In this document: piece by piece, positions 16,822 to 24,855 of the stretch
Numbering within the stretch: position 1 is the stretch's first letter
How the letters are laid out: every line of letters starts with the position of its first letter
Assembly: GCA_037388705.1 (NCBI GenBank)
Contig: JARRJY010000003.1
Location: 1-50,096 of the forward strand
DNA from: JARRJY01 sp037388705
Lineage (GTDB): Bacteria; Pseudomonadota; Gammaproteobacteria; UBA6429; Thiohalophilaceae
DNA: 50,096 bases
Direction of reading: 5' to 3'
Notes under the pieces: generated by a model
What the model was told of the DNA's origin: nothing
Database searches by the model: none
Seen by the model: only the letters and a program-made list of their open reading frames with translations
Translations under genes and position numbers: made by a program

Positions 16822-17370
16822 TTATCGGGGCGGAAACTGGTCCAGTATTTCCTTGACCATACCATTAATCAGCGCCGTGTTTGACTCAGGCGTACTACCT
16901 GCATACAGGCGTCGTGCCAGTGAACCGCGCCAGAGTAGCTGCTGAGTTGCCGCATTAACAATGTCAACCGTGATAACCAGGTTTTCAACCGTTTCCACTT
17001 CTGCCAATGGGAAACCATAGACAAAACCGATTGCCGTATGACGACTGGAGGTACCTATCCCCACAGAAACGCCTGAATCATCTGACTCCAGTTCCTGCCC
17101 GATACCAAGGTGGTACTTCACCAGCACATCCGGGCTGTTCTTTACAAACGACATGCCTCTTAGGGTCAACTGGTCGCCCATCGCTTTAGTAATACGTTGT
17201 TTCATGAAAGGGCTGTTGACCCGCGGGTCACTGGGTATTGCTTCCGGCTTGGCCTGTACCTGGAAGGTCTTTATCCCGGCAAAACTGGTTTGCGGGTCGT
17301 AGTCAACGTTCACGCTGGTGGCACAGGCGGTAATGAACAGAACCGGTAGAAATATCAGAAGCTTTTTCAT
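16822..17370 (-). CDS. DUF4136 lipoprotein
   Basis: This is a 182-residue lipoprotein with signal peptide and lipobox (LFITAC, lipidated Cys16). The mature part is a DUF4136 domain (YDPQTSFAGIKTFQV near the start; VLVKYHLGIG and WRGSLARRL later). Such proteins sit in the outer membrane or periplasm and are of unknown function, often induced in stationary or stress conditions. It lies 11 bases upstream of the DUF4124 gene on the same strand, so they may form a two-gene unit. Confidence 0.85.
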   Translation of the reverse strand: MKKLLIFLPVLFITACATSVNVDYDPQTSFAGIKTFQVQAKPEAIPSDPRVNSPFMKQRITKAMGDQLTLRGMSFVKNSPDVLVKYHLGIGQELESDDSGVSVGIGTSSRHTAIGFVYGFPLAEVETVENLVITVDIVNAATQQLLWRGSLARRLYAGSTPESNTALINGMVKEILDQFPPR

Positions 17371-17399
17371 GAGACAAATATAGCAGAAATTTTGGTTGT

Positions 17400-17430
17400 A
17401 ATGTCTGCTAGCGGCCAGAAGCGGTCATTT
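17400..17430 (-). repeat. Dispersed short repeat, copy C
   Basis: Read on the minus strand it starts AAATGACCGC, has the core TTCTGGCCG and ends CTAGCAGACATT. Its ends form an imperfect inverted pair (AATGACCGC / GCAGACATT). It shares the TTCTGG core and the CCGCTAGCAGACATT end with copy A and the AGCAGACATT end with copy B. Confidence 0.6.
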
Positions 17431-17479
17431 AATTTTCATTATTTGTAACTGAGATACAGTCCCACCAATGCTGATGGTG

Positions 17480-17962
17480 TCAGCGCATATAAGAGTAACC
17501 AGCATTTTGAAGGCGGATAATTTCAGCATCTGCCATGGGTACCATGCTAACAAAACCATGAATATCGCTGGATTCATATCCACGTAAATGTGCCGATGCC
17601 TCACACATACGAAATTCAATCGTTCCATTTAAGGTTTGGCTATAGGCAAGCTCCATTAAATCCCGATATTTTTTGGTATGTTTAATTGAAAAGAAAGGGA
17701 TCGAATCACCATGAATAACAACAATGATTTTATTATCAAATGGATCATCACCATTAAGTTTACTTAGGTAACCAGTACGAGCAAGTATATTAGCTAAACG
17801 TTCTTTGCTATTCGCATCCAAATCATATACAACTTTTTGATTACGGTACGTTGTCTGATTTATAGAGGCGCGTCCCCACGGGGCTGGTTCATTCGCTATA
17901 GCTGCATTAAAGATAGGTAGTGTAAGTGTAGTTACAATTAACAAAATAGTACTTTGATACAT
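17480..17962 (-). CDS. Exported DsrE-family protein, paralogue 1
   Basis: This is a 160-residue exported protein (signal peptide about 1-23) with a DsrE/DsrF-like fold. Conserved points are IVVIHGD (about 80-86), a single conserved Cys120 in FRMCEAS and SDIHGFVSMVP. It aligns with the next gene upstream (18039-18563) across APWG, IVV-HG, MC, SD-HGF and EI-LQ-GY, so the two are tandem paralogues. DsrE-type proteins carry sulfur as a persulfide on that cysteine; doing so in the periplasm would be unusual, so the chemistry is inferred. It is the last gene of the TetR-led run. Confidence 0.78.
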   Translation of the reverse strand: MYQSTILLIVTTLTLPIFNAAIANEPAPWGRASINQTTYRNQKVVYDLDANSKERLANILARTGYLSKLNGDDPFDNKIIVVIHGDSIPFFSIKHTKKYRDLMELAYSQTLNGTIEFRMCEASAHLRGYESSDIHGFVSMVPMADAEIIRLQNAGYSYMR

Positions 17963-18038
17963 TTAATATTCTCAACAGATTAAATTTGATATCGGCACCC
18001 AAACCAGGGTGCCTAATTACAAAAACGTATTACTATTT

Positions 18039-18563
18039 TTATTTTTTTAACTCTGGATGTTCAATATAACGAACATCTTTAACAGATAAAGGCAACGGGT
18101 TTATGTATTTGTAGCCTTTTGATTGAAGGTAAGCGATTTCTGGGAATCCGGCTGGAACAACAGTGATAAATCCATGCATGTCTGAAGGCTTAAAACCAGC
18201 AGCACGCATGGCATTATTACACATGTGGAACTTAATGCCGTTTTCAGCTAATGCAGCCATCTTATCAACTATTCCTTGATACTTTTCATAGTTCTCTTTC
18301 GCAAAGACTCGCAACTCAGGACCATGAGTTACTACTATCATATCTCCTTTTAATGCTCCTGATGTTTTTTGTAAAAAAACATTTAAAATATGGAGTTTGT
18401 TAGGGTCTTCATAATTAACATCAAATACAGCATTCAGTTTTGGATATTTGTGCATATCAACTTTTGCGGTTCCATAAGGTGCTAACTCTTCAGCCTGAAC
18501 GTTGTTAAACAATAAAGCAGCTACAATTCCAATGGATGCTAGAATGTATCGTAATATTTTCAT
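18039..18563 (-). CDS. Exported DsrE-family protein, paralogue 2
   Basis: This 174-residue exported protein has a signal peptide (about 1-24, ending VQA) and a DsrE-like domain with IVVTHGPE (76-83), conserved Cys115 in FHMCNNA and SDMHGFITVVP. ATG 18563 is chosen because AGGGG lies about 9 bases upstream; the in-frame ATG at 18572 sits almost on that site and is less likely. A 7-bp inverted repeat (18600-18606 with 18616-18622) lies just upstream and may be a regulatory site or hairpin. It lies 97 bases after the TetR stop and 76 bases before paralogue 1. Confidence 0.8.
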   Translation of the reverse strand: MKILRYILASIGIVAALLFNNVQAEELAPYGTAKVDMHKYPKLNAVFDVNYEDPNKLHILNVFLQKTSGALKGDMIVVTHGPELRVFAKENYEKYQGIVDKMAALAENGIKFHMCNNAMRAAGFKPSDMHGFITVVPAGFPEIAYLQSKGYKYINPLPLSVKDVRYIEHPELKK

Positions 18564-18660
18564 TTTTGTCATTCCCCTTTCATTGTGATTATTAAAGTTC
18601 CATAATGGTTTGTGTATTATGGTATTAAACATTGTTCCCTCAAAATATTTATTATTTTCC

Positions 18661-19230
18661 CTATAAATCTTTAACCCAGCGTTTAAGCAGATCTGCTTCA
18701 CGAAGAATAAGCTCTGCATCCTCAAACGTGTTAGCAAGCAGACTCACCCCTTGTAGTGCGCACATAAGATGAACAGCCAGGTCTTTGGCTTTACGAACTG
18801 GTTTATTCAACTCTCGAAATTGATATTCACACCATGCTACAAGTATGCGTAGTTGCTCGGCAGACATATCACTGAGTTGCCCGCGGTTCTTGGCTAATTC
18901 ATAGCAAAGGCTGCCGATAGGACATCCATAACGACTATCTATCTCTCGGTCTTCAACCCAAACTTGAATCAGTGAATAGAGTCGCTTCTTAGGATTGATG
19001 TATGTATCCCATTTTTTTAAGAGCTTATTTAAACGGTTAACTCGCTCGCTGATAATTGCTACAGCTATATCATCCTTGGTTTTAAAATAGTAATAGATAC
19101 TACCCTGTGGAACTTGTGCTTCTCTGGCAATATCAGAAAGTAATGTCCTGTGAAAGCCCTGTTCATGAATGACTTTGGCGCCAGCCTTTATCAAACTGGA
19201 TTGTTTATCAATAGCTCGTTTTTGTTGCAC
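18661..19230 (-). CDS. TetR-family transcriptional regulator
   Basis: This 189-residue one-component repressor has an N-terminal helix-turn-helix (about 15-60, with TLLSDIAREAQVPQGSIYYYF) and a C-terminal ligand-binding helical domain. It includes the YGCPIGSLCYEL stretch, typical of a large TetR subgroup, with two Cys that could sense thiol-reactive compounds. The strong inverted repeat at 19246-19271 lies 16 bases upstream of the start, so it probably represses itself and the two DsrE genes behind it. The effector is unknown. Confidence 0.9.
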   Translation of the reverse strand: MQQKRAIDKQSSLIKAGAKVIHEQGFHRTLLSDIAREAQVPQGSIYYYFKTKDDIAVAIISERVNRLNKLLKKWDTYINPKKRLYSLIQVWVEDREIDSRYGCPIGSLCYELAKNRGQLSDMSAEQLRILVAWCEYQFRELNKPVRKAKDLAVHLMCALQGVSLLANTFEDAELILREADLLKRWVKDL

Positions 19231-19245
19231 TTTTAAGCCTCTAAA

Positions 19246-19271
19246 TAAAGTAAGTACGCTTACTTACTTTA
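19246..19271. promoter_or_regulatory. Inverted-repeat operator upstream of the TetR gene
   Basis: TAAAGTAAGTA-CGCT-TACTTACTTTA: 11-bp perfect arms around a 4-base centre. Its size, symmetry and position are typical of a TetR-family operator overlapping the promoter. Confidence 0.85.
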
Positions 19272-19362
19272 GTTGATGGCAAAATAGCTGTCAATCCTGA
19301 TTAGGAATGACGAAGATACTGGTGTGATTATTATTAAATCTTGTGAAAAACAGACAACCTGG

Positions 19363-19416
19363 ATGTCCGTTTTACTGTAGAAACGCCTTCGGCGTTTAAT
19401 TCAGCATTTACTGAAT
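19363..19416. repeat. Two adjacent small hairpins in repeat-rich DNA
   Basis: AAACGCC-TTC-GGCGTTT (19381-19397) and ATTCAG-CATTTA-CTGAAT (19399-19416) follow an ATGTCCG at 19363-19369, which is nearly the inverse of the CAGACAT that ends repeat copy B. The whole 19363-19455 segment may be one small non-coding element. Confidence 0.45.
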
Positions 19417-19427
19417 GCGCTTCGTTT

Positions 19428-19455
19428 GTTCTGGTATGGGTCGGGAGCAGACATT
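19428..19455 (+). repeat. Dispersed short repeat, copy B
   Basis: It starts GTTCTGGTATGG exactly as copy A, diverges in the middle (GTCGGG) and ends AGCAGACATT. It is intergenic, just past the ParA stop. Confidence 0.6.
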
Positions 19456-19466
19456 TATAAAACCTG

Positions 19467-20108
19467 TTAACTTGCCCGGCTTCTTTTACTCCTTAACCAT
19501 TTTAACAGTGGCTCCCATTGTTCCAGGTCGTGCCAGACTTTTGAGGGTGCCATTTCAAAGATACCTACACCGCGTTCTTCAGCATGAATATAATTTTGTG
19601 TATCACGTAAAGTGGCAACAAACGGGATTTTTAAACTTTTAAGAAAAGCATGAAGCGTTTGGTAGATTAAGGTATGTTCCTTAACGCGGTTGGCGACCAC
19701 AGCTACCTTGGTTTCCTTGCGGGAAATTTTGCCGTTAAGTAACAGATCTTTTATAAAATGGGCGGCAGCGCGGATGTCAATGGGAGAAGGCAATACCGGG
19801 ACAATAATGGTTTCAACACGTCTTACCAGGTTAGCCAGTTCCTTGCCCTGAACGCGCGCCGGGGCATCAAAAATAACCACATCCACCGATTTGGGAATAC
19901 GTACGCTGTCTCTAAAACCGGCAATTCCTTTTATCTCCGGCCATTCCTCACCACGTGCCGCTAACCATTCCAGGCTGGAGCCTTGTGGGTCAAAGTCGAC
20001 AAGTACTACGTTTTTTTCTTCGTTGTACGCATAGTAACTGGCAAGATTAGTCGCGATGGTACTTTTACCACACCCGCCCTTGGCATTTAATACCATGATA
20101 GTACGCAT
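19467..20108 (-). CDS. Orphan ParA/MinD-family ATPase
   Basis: This 213-residue P-loop ATPase has a deviant Walker A motif KGGCGKST (10-17), Walker A' VDFDPQGSS (about 38-46) and Walker B VVIFDAPA (about 77-84). Members position DNA, protein complexes or cell-surface structures. No parB, chemotaxis or flagellar gene lies next to it, so cargo is unknown. It is preceded by a 10-bp palindrome GTTAATTAAC (20140-20149) within a wider ATGGTT...AACCAT repeat, a candidate control site. Confidence 0.88.
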   Translation of the reverse strand: MRTIMVLNAKGGCGKSTIATNLASYYAYNEEKNVVLVDFDPQGSSLEWLAARGEEWPEIKGIAGFRDSVRIPKSVDVVIFDAPARVQGKELANLVRRVETIIVPVLPSPIDIRAAAHFIKDLLLNGKISRKETKVAVVANRVKEHTLIYQTLHAFLKSLKIPFVATLRDTQNYIHAEERGVGIFEMAPSKVWHDLEQWEPLLKWLRSKRSRAS

Positions 20109-20411
20109 GCCTTACCTCTTTATACATTATGGTTTGATAGTTAATTAACCATACTATACGGGAGACTTCTAAGCTTTTAAATCGTGGCAAAGAAAAACCG
20201 CCATAAGGCGGTCCAAAATATTGAGGTATATTTTATTGTTATTATTCTTAAATAGCTTTATGAAGCTACTTGCTCCCTTGAAATAACTTGCTTGTGGAAG
20301 AAACAACCCGGAAAGGTTAGGTTAATGTTGCCAGGTAAACAATAAAAGTAAGCGAAATAATTCTATTTGCTGCAATTTGCAAAATATAAGTAAACGCTTA
20401 ACTATTAATAC
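20109..20411. other. Intergenic region between ubiD and the ParA gene
   Basis: No gene is supported in these 303 bases. It holds the palindrome at 20140-20149 near the ParA start and the ubiD terminator at 20193-20212; the rest is AT-rich without recognisable structure. Confidence 0.5.
20193..20212 (-). terminator. Rho-independent terminator, probably of the ubiD transcript
   Basis: On the minus strand ACCGCC-TTAT-GGCGGT is followed by TTTTTCTTT. It lies about 200 bases after the ubiD stop and before the ParA gene. Confidence 0.75.
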
Positions 20412-21881
20412 TTATTCAAAGATACCCAGTTCATCCCATAGCGCATCGATCTTTTTCTTCACTTCCTTATCCATGACAATGGGTTTGCCCCATTCGCGGT
20501 TGGTTTCCCCGGGCAGTTTGTTAGTAGCATCGAAGCCGATTTTTGAGCCCAGCCCTGAAACCGGTGAGGCAAAATCAAGATAATCAATTGGTGTGTTATC
20601 AATGATGGTGGTATCTCGTGCCGGGTCCATACGCGTGGTCATGGCCCAGATCACATCTTTCCAGTCACGCACATTGACATCATCGTCGGCCACAATCACG
20701 AACTTGGTATACATGAACTGCCGCAGGAACGACCAGACACCCAGCATCACCCGCTTGGCATGCCCGGGGTATTGCTTCTTCATGCTGACTACCGCAACGC
20801 GGTAGGAACAGCCTTCCGGTGGTAAATAAAAGTCAGTAATTTCAGGAAATTGTTTTTGCAATATGGGCACGAATACTTCATTCAGGGCTACACCAAGCAC
20901 TGCCGGTTCATCCGGCGGACGACCTGTGTAGGTTGAATGATAAATGGGATCTTTACGGTGTGTGATACGTTCAATGGTAAATACCGGGAAACGTTCAACT
21001 TCATTATAGTAGCCGGTATGATCACCAAAAGGACCTTCATCTGCTTCATCACCTTGCTGCAGGTAACCTTCCAGTACGAACTCGGCGGAGGCGGGCACCT
21101 GTAAATCCGAACCGATACATTTCACTACTTCAGTTTTATCGCCACGCAACAATCCGGCAAAGGCATATTCCGACAAGGTATCAGGTACCGGGGTAACGGC
21201 ACCGAGAATGGTTGCCGGGTCTGCACCCAGTGCGACGGCTATTGGAAATTTTTCCCCCGGATGTTTTTCACACCAGTCTTTAAAATCCAGCGCCCCACCA
21301 CGATGTGCCAGCCAGCGCATGATAACCTTGTTTTTGCCAATGACTTGCTGGCGATAAATGCCAAGGTTTTGTCGTTCCTTGTTGGGGCCTTTGGTAACAA
21401 CCAATGCCCAGGTAATTAATGGTGCAACATCTCCTGGCCAGCAGGTTTGAATCGGCAACCTGGAGAGATCAACCTCGTCACCTTCTAAAACAAATTCCTG
21501 GCAGGGTGCTTTCTTTACCACCTTCGGTGACATGTTAAGTACCTGCTTAAATGCAGGTAACTTGCTCCAGGCATCTTTTACACCTTTCGGTGGCTCAGGT
21601 TCTTTTAAAAATGCCAGTAACTTGCCCACTTCCCGAAGCGCATCTACTGACTCTTCACCCATACCCATAGCGACACGATCCGGTGTACCGAAAAGATTAC
21701 CCAGTACGGGTATGTCTGAACCTTTGGGATTTTCAAACAAGATTGCCGGGCCTTCAGCACGCAGGGTGCGATCACAGATCTCCGTCATTTCCAGGTTCGG
21801 ATCAATTTCCTGCTTTACGCGTTTAAGCTCGCCTTTTTCTTCAAGCTGCCTGATAAAGTCCCGCAGATCTTTATATTTCAT
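20412..21881 (-). CDS. ubiD: UbiD-family prenyl-4-hydroxybenzoate decarboxylase
   Basis: UbiD removes the carboxyl group from 3-polyprenyl-4-hydroxybenzoate in ubiquinone synthesis, using prenylated FMN made by UbiX. The 489 residues fit the family (E. coli about 497). Recognisable blocks are MKYKDLRDFIRQLEEKGEL at the start, LGIYRQQVIGKN, RWLAHRGGALD, the Glu-rich GPFGDHTGYY and ADDDVNVRDW. It lies ten bases upstream of an end-to-end neighbour on the same strand; the ubiX partner is not in the window. Confidence 0.96.
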   Translation of the reverse strand: MKYKDLRDFIRQLEEKGELKRVKQEIDPNLEMTEICDRTLRAEGPAILFENPKGSDIPVLGNLFGTPDRVAMGMGEESVDALREVGKLLAFLKEPEPPKGVKDAWSKLPAFKQVLNMSPKVVKKAPCQEFVLEGDEVDLSRLPIQTCWPGDVAPLITWALVVTKGPNKERQNLGIYRQQVIGKNKVIMRWLAHRGGALDFKDWCEKHPGEKFPIAVALGADPATILGAVTPVPDTLSEYAFAGLLRGDKTEVVKCIGSDLQVPASAEFVLEGYLQQGDEADEGPFGDHTGYYNEVERFPVFTIERITHRKDPIYHSTYTGRPPDEPAVLGVALNEVFVPILQKQFPEITDFYLPPEGCSYRVAVVSMKKQYPGHAKRVMLGVWSFLRQFMYTKFVIVADDDVNVRDWKDVIWAMTTRMDPARDTTIIDNTPIDYLDFASPVSGLGSKIGFDATNKLPGETNREWGKPIVMDKEVKKKIDALWDELGIFE

Positions 21882-21890
21882 GTTCTTTTA

Positions 21891-22700
21891 TTACACCCTG
21901 AATCCACCATGGCGCTTGCGCGCCTGGTGATCCATCCACATCACTCCACCTGCTATACCGATGGCTAACGCGATTAACATTAACAACCAGTACCATAATG
22001 GAAAACTTGGACGTATGCCGGCAAGTTCTTCAGGGGTTGGGGCTTTTTCACCGCTGAGATTAGATACAGCCAGAGCAATCCGTGCCTGCAATGCTGCGTT
22101 TTCTTCTTCTGCATATTTCAATGCGGCTTTGACATCTTCTTCGCTATCTACAGAATTACTCGATGCGGCTTTTATTTCTTCAAGTTGTTTTGTTAGTGCG
22201 GCAATTTTTGTTTCGGCTTCCTGTAGTTTTTTGTCCTGCTCAGGATCAGCAACAGTTTTTGTTACTTCTGTTCCCTTGCCAGCCTTTTTTAATTCCTTGA
22301 TAGTGGTTTTAGCGTTAGATAACTCGTCGCGATAGATCTGTACATCACGTTCGCGTTTCGAGAGCGTGGCATTTAACTTTTTTAATGTTTCAAGATTTTT
22401 CTGATTTTCAGCAAACAACTTGTCGTATTGTGCCGTAGAAGGTGCCTCATTCATCAGGAATTTGCTGCTAACCCAGCCTTCAGTGCCATTTACCAGTTTT
22501 ACCTTCGTGAAGTCACCTTGCCTGATCTTTACTTCCACCGCGGTACCGCTGGGAATGGATTGAATAATCGGACTGTTTTCTGAAGGTTGCTGATGAACAC
22601 CGAGTAACACCCGGTCTGTAACAAACATAGACTCGGCATATGATGTGCCGACAAACAAACCAAGAATACTTATATAGATAATTGTTTTAATTTTTTTCAT
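21891..22700 (-). CDS. Membrane-anchored bacterial SH3 protein (YgiM-like)
   Basis: This 269-residue protein has a signal peptide (about 1-22), a bacterial SH3 domain (about 24-85, FVTDRVLLGVHQQPS to GWVSSKFL), a long coiled coil (about 92-215) and a C-terminal transmembrane segment (about 232-255) ending in a short basic tail. This is the TIGR04211/YgiM architecture, a periplasmic protein anchored to the inner membrane and probably touching peptidoglycan. It lies between prlC and ubiD, all on the minus strand with short gaps (17 and 9 bases). Confidence 0.87.
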   Translation of the reverse strand: MKKIKTIIYISILGLFVGTSYAESMFVTDRVLLGVHQQPSENSPIIQSIPSGTAVEVKIRQGDFTKVKLVNGTEGWVSSKFLMNEAPSTAQYDKLFAENQKNLETLKKLNATLSKRERDVQIYRDELSNAKTTIKELKKAGKGTEVTKTVADPEQDKKLQEAETKIAALTKQLEEIKAASSNSVDSEEDVKAALKYAEEENAALQARIALAVSNLSGEKAPTPEELAGIRPSFPLWYWLLMLIALAIGIAGGVMWMDHQARKRHGGFRV

Positions 22701-22717
22701 GAGAAATCTCTAAATTT

Positions 22718-24760
22718 TTAAGCAGCTATGCCGCTATGGCGCAGCAAGGCATCAATTTGAGGCTCCCTGCCTCTGAACTCAACGAATAATGCCATAGGTT
22801 CACGGGTTCCACCTTGCTCCAGTACCGTTTTCAAAAAGTGCTGCCCGGTTTTCTCATCAAAAATGCCGTTTTCTTCAAACTTGGAAAAGGCATCGGCTGA
22901 CAGTACTTCCGCCCACTTGTAACTGTAATAACCGGCAGCATAACCACCAGCAAAGATATGTGAAAAGCCATGCTGGAAGCGATTATACGCAGCGGGTTTA
23001 ACTACTGACACTTCTTTTCTGACCTCGTCCAGAATTTCCTGTACCCGTCCGCCCCTGGTCGGATCATATTCTGCGTGTAATCGAAAATCGAATAATGAGA
23101 ATTCCAGTTGTCGCACCATTTGCATACCGGCCTGGAAGTTCTTTGCTGCATACATGCGTTGATAAAGATCGTCCGGCATGGCTTCGCCGGTTTGATAATG
23201 ACCGGCAATCACATCCAGCGCTTCACGTTCCCAGCACCAGTTCTCCATGAACTGGCTGGGTAGTTCTACTGCATCCCATGCAACCCCGTTGATGCCCGAT
23301 ACATCTATGTAATCAACCCTGGTTAACATGTGATGCAATCCGTGACCAAACTCGTGGAACAACGTGATCACTTCATCATGCGTAAACAGGGCAGGGTCTT
23401 CACCAATTGGCGGTGTCAGGTTACAGGTTAAATAGGCAACCGGGAACTGGATCGTGTTATCAGCTAACTTGCGTCGCCCGATACAGTCATCCATCCAGGC
23501 ACCACCACGTTTTTTGGCGCGCGCGTAAAGGTCAAGATAAAACTGGCCACGCAAATTATTTTTTGCATCACGAATTTCATAAAAGCGTACATCATCATGC
23601 CAGGTATCGACTTTATCTACTTCTTCTATATGTAATCCGTACAAACGTTTTACCACTTCAAACATGCCAGGTATAACTTTCGTTTCCGGAAAATAGGGTT
23701 TCAATTCTTCCTGGGTAATGGAATAGGTATGCTGACGTAGTTTTTCTGAATAATACGTCAGGTCCCAGGGATCAAGTTGCTCTTCACCAAACTCTTTCGT
23801 GGCAAAGTCTTTTAGTTCCTGTAACTCTTTTTCAGCCATTGGCCTGGAACGTTTGGCCAGATCATGCAAAAACGATAACACCTGGTCGGTATTTTCTGCC
23901 ATCTTGGTAGCCAATGAACGTTCCGCGTAATTTTTAAAACCGAGCAGGTTTGCTAACTCATGACGCAGTTTTAAAACGTCATCCATTACTTGCGTGTTAT
24001 CCCACTTGCCGGCATTGGGGCCCTTGTCCGATGCGCGTGTCACATAGGCTTCATGCATTTCTTCACGTAACTTTTCATTATCCGCATAACTCATTACTGC
24101 GTAATAAGAAGGAAAGTCGAGGGTAAACAACCAGCCTTCCATTTCTTTTTGTTCTGCTGCCTGTTTTGCCATGGCAATAGCAGAGTCTGGCAATCCTTTT
24201 AACAAGGCTTCATCAGTAACGTGTTTATGCCAGCCATGCGTCGCATCAAGGATATTTTCTTCAAACAGGGTGGTGAGCCTGGAAAGTTCCTGCTTAATTT
24301 CCTTATAGCGGTTTTTCTTATCCTGTGGTAAATCCACACCTGACAAATGAAAGTCGCGTAACACGTTATCAATGACTTTCTTTTGAGCTTCATCCAGCCT
24401 TTTATATTCATCACCTTCAGCAATAGACTTGTAGGCTTTATACAGTTCAACGTTCTGCCCCATCTCGGTACCGTATTCACTGAGCTTGGGCATGCAGGCA
24501 TTATAGGCTTCGCGAAGTTCATCTGAATTAACTACCGAATTCATATGACTGACGGGGGACCAGGCACGACTCAGGCGATCTTCCATTTCGTCCTGCGGTT
24601 CTACCAGGTTATCCCATGTAAATTGCTCGTTGCTGTTTAAGAGCTCTTTCAGCTTGTTACGATTTTCTGCCAGCAAGGTATCGATAGCTGGTTCAATATG
24701 CTCGGGTTTAATTTTTGAAAACGGGGGCAGCCCCTTCATTTCCAGCAGCGGATTGGACAT
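22718..24760 (-). CDS. prlC: Oligopeptidase A
   Basis: PrlC/OpdA is a cytosolic M3-family zinc metallopeptidase that degrades short peptides, including cleaved signal peptides. The 680 residues match E. coli OpdA in length. The zinc site is HEFGH at 469-473, with the third ligand Glu499 in AWDAVELPSQ. The C-terminal substrate-channel sequence YKWAEVLSADAF is also typical. It is the first gene of a minus-strand run with the SH3 protein and ubiD, divergent from srkA with 95 bases between the starts. Confidence 0.97.
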   Translation of the reverse strand: MSNPLLEMKGLPPFSKIKPEHIEPAIDTLLAENRNKLKELLNSNEQFTWDNLVEPQDEMEDRLSRAWSPVSHMNSVVNSDELREAYNACMPKLSEYGTEMGQNVELYKAYKSIAEGDEYKRLDEAQKKVIDNVLRDFHLSGVDLPQDKKNRYKEIKQELSRLTTLFEENILDATHGWHKHVTDEALLKGLPDSAIAMAKQAAEQKEMEGWLFTLDFPSYYAVMSYADNEKLREEMHEAYVTRASDKGPNAGKWDNTQVMDDVLKLRHELANLLGFKNYAERSLATKMAENTDQVLSFLHDLAKRSRPMAEKELQELKDFATKEFGEEQLDPWDLTYYSEKLRQHTYSITQEELKPYFPETKVIPGMFEVVKRLYGLHIEEVDKVDTWHDDVRFYEIRDAKNNLRGQFYLDLYARAKKRGGAWMDDCIGRRKLADNTIQFPVAYLTCNLTPPIGEDPALFTHDEVITLFHEFGHGLHHMLTRVDYIDVSGINGVAWDAVELPSQFMENWCWEREALDVIAGHYQTGEAMPDDLYQRMYAAKNFQAGMQMVRQLEFSLFDFRLHAEYDPTRGGRVQEILDEVRKEVSVVKPAAYNRFQHGFSHIFAGGYAAGYYSYKWAEVLSADAFSKFEENGIFDEKTGQHFLKTVLEQGGTREPMALFVEFRGREPQIDALLRHSGIAA

Positions 24761-24855
24761 GGACGTGTTACCTTAACTTGATAATGAGATTACTGATAAA
24801 ACAGCGTGTTAATCTTACATGACTAAGCAGCTGACAACAAAACACAGGCCAGTGG

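Noticed and set aside
19363..19455. A complete MITE with terminal inverted repeats
   Set aside because: The end similarity (ATGTCCG / CAGACAT) is only six of seven bases and no target-site duplication is visible; kept only as a possibility.
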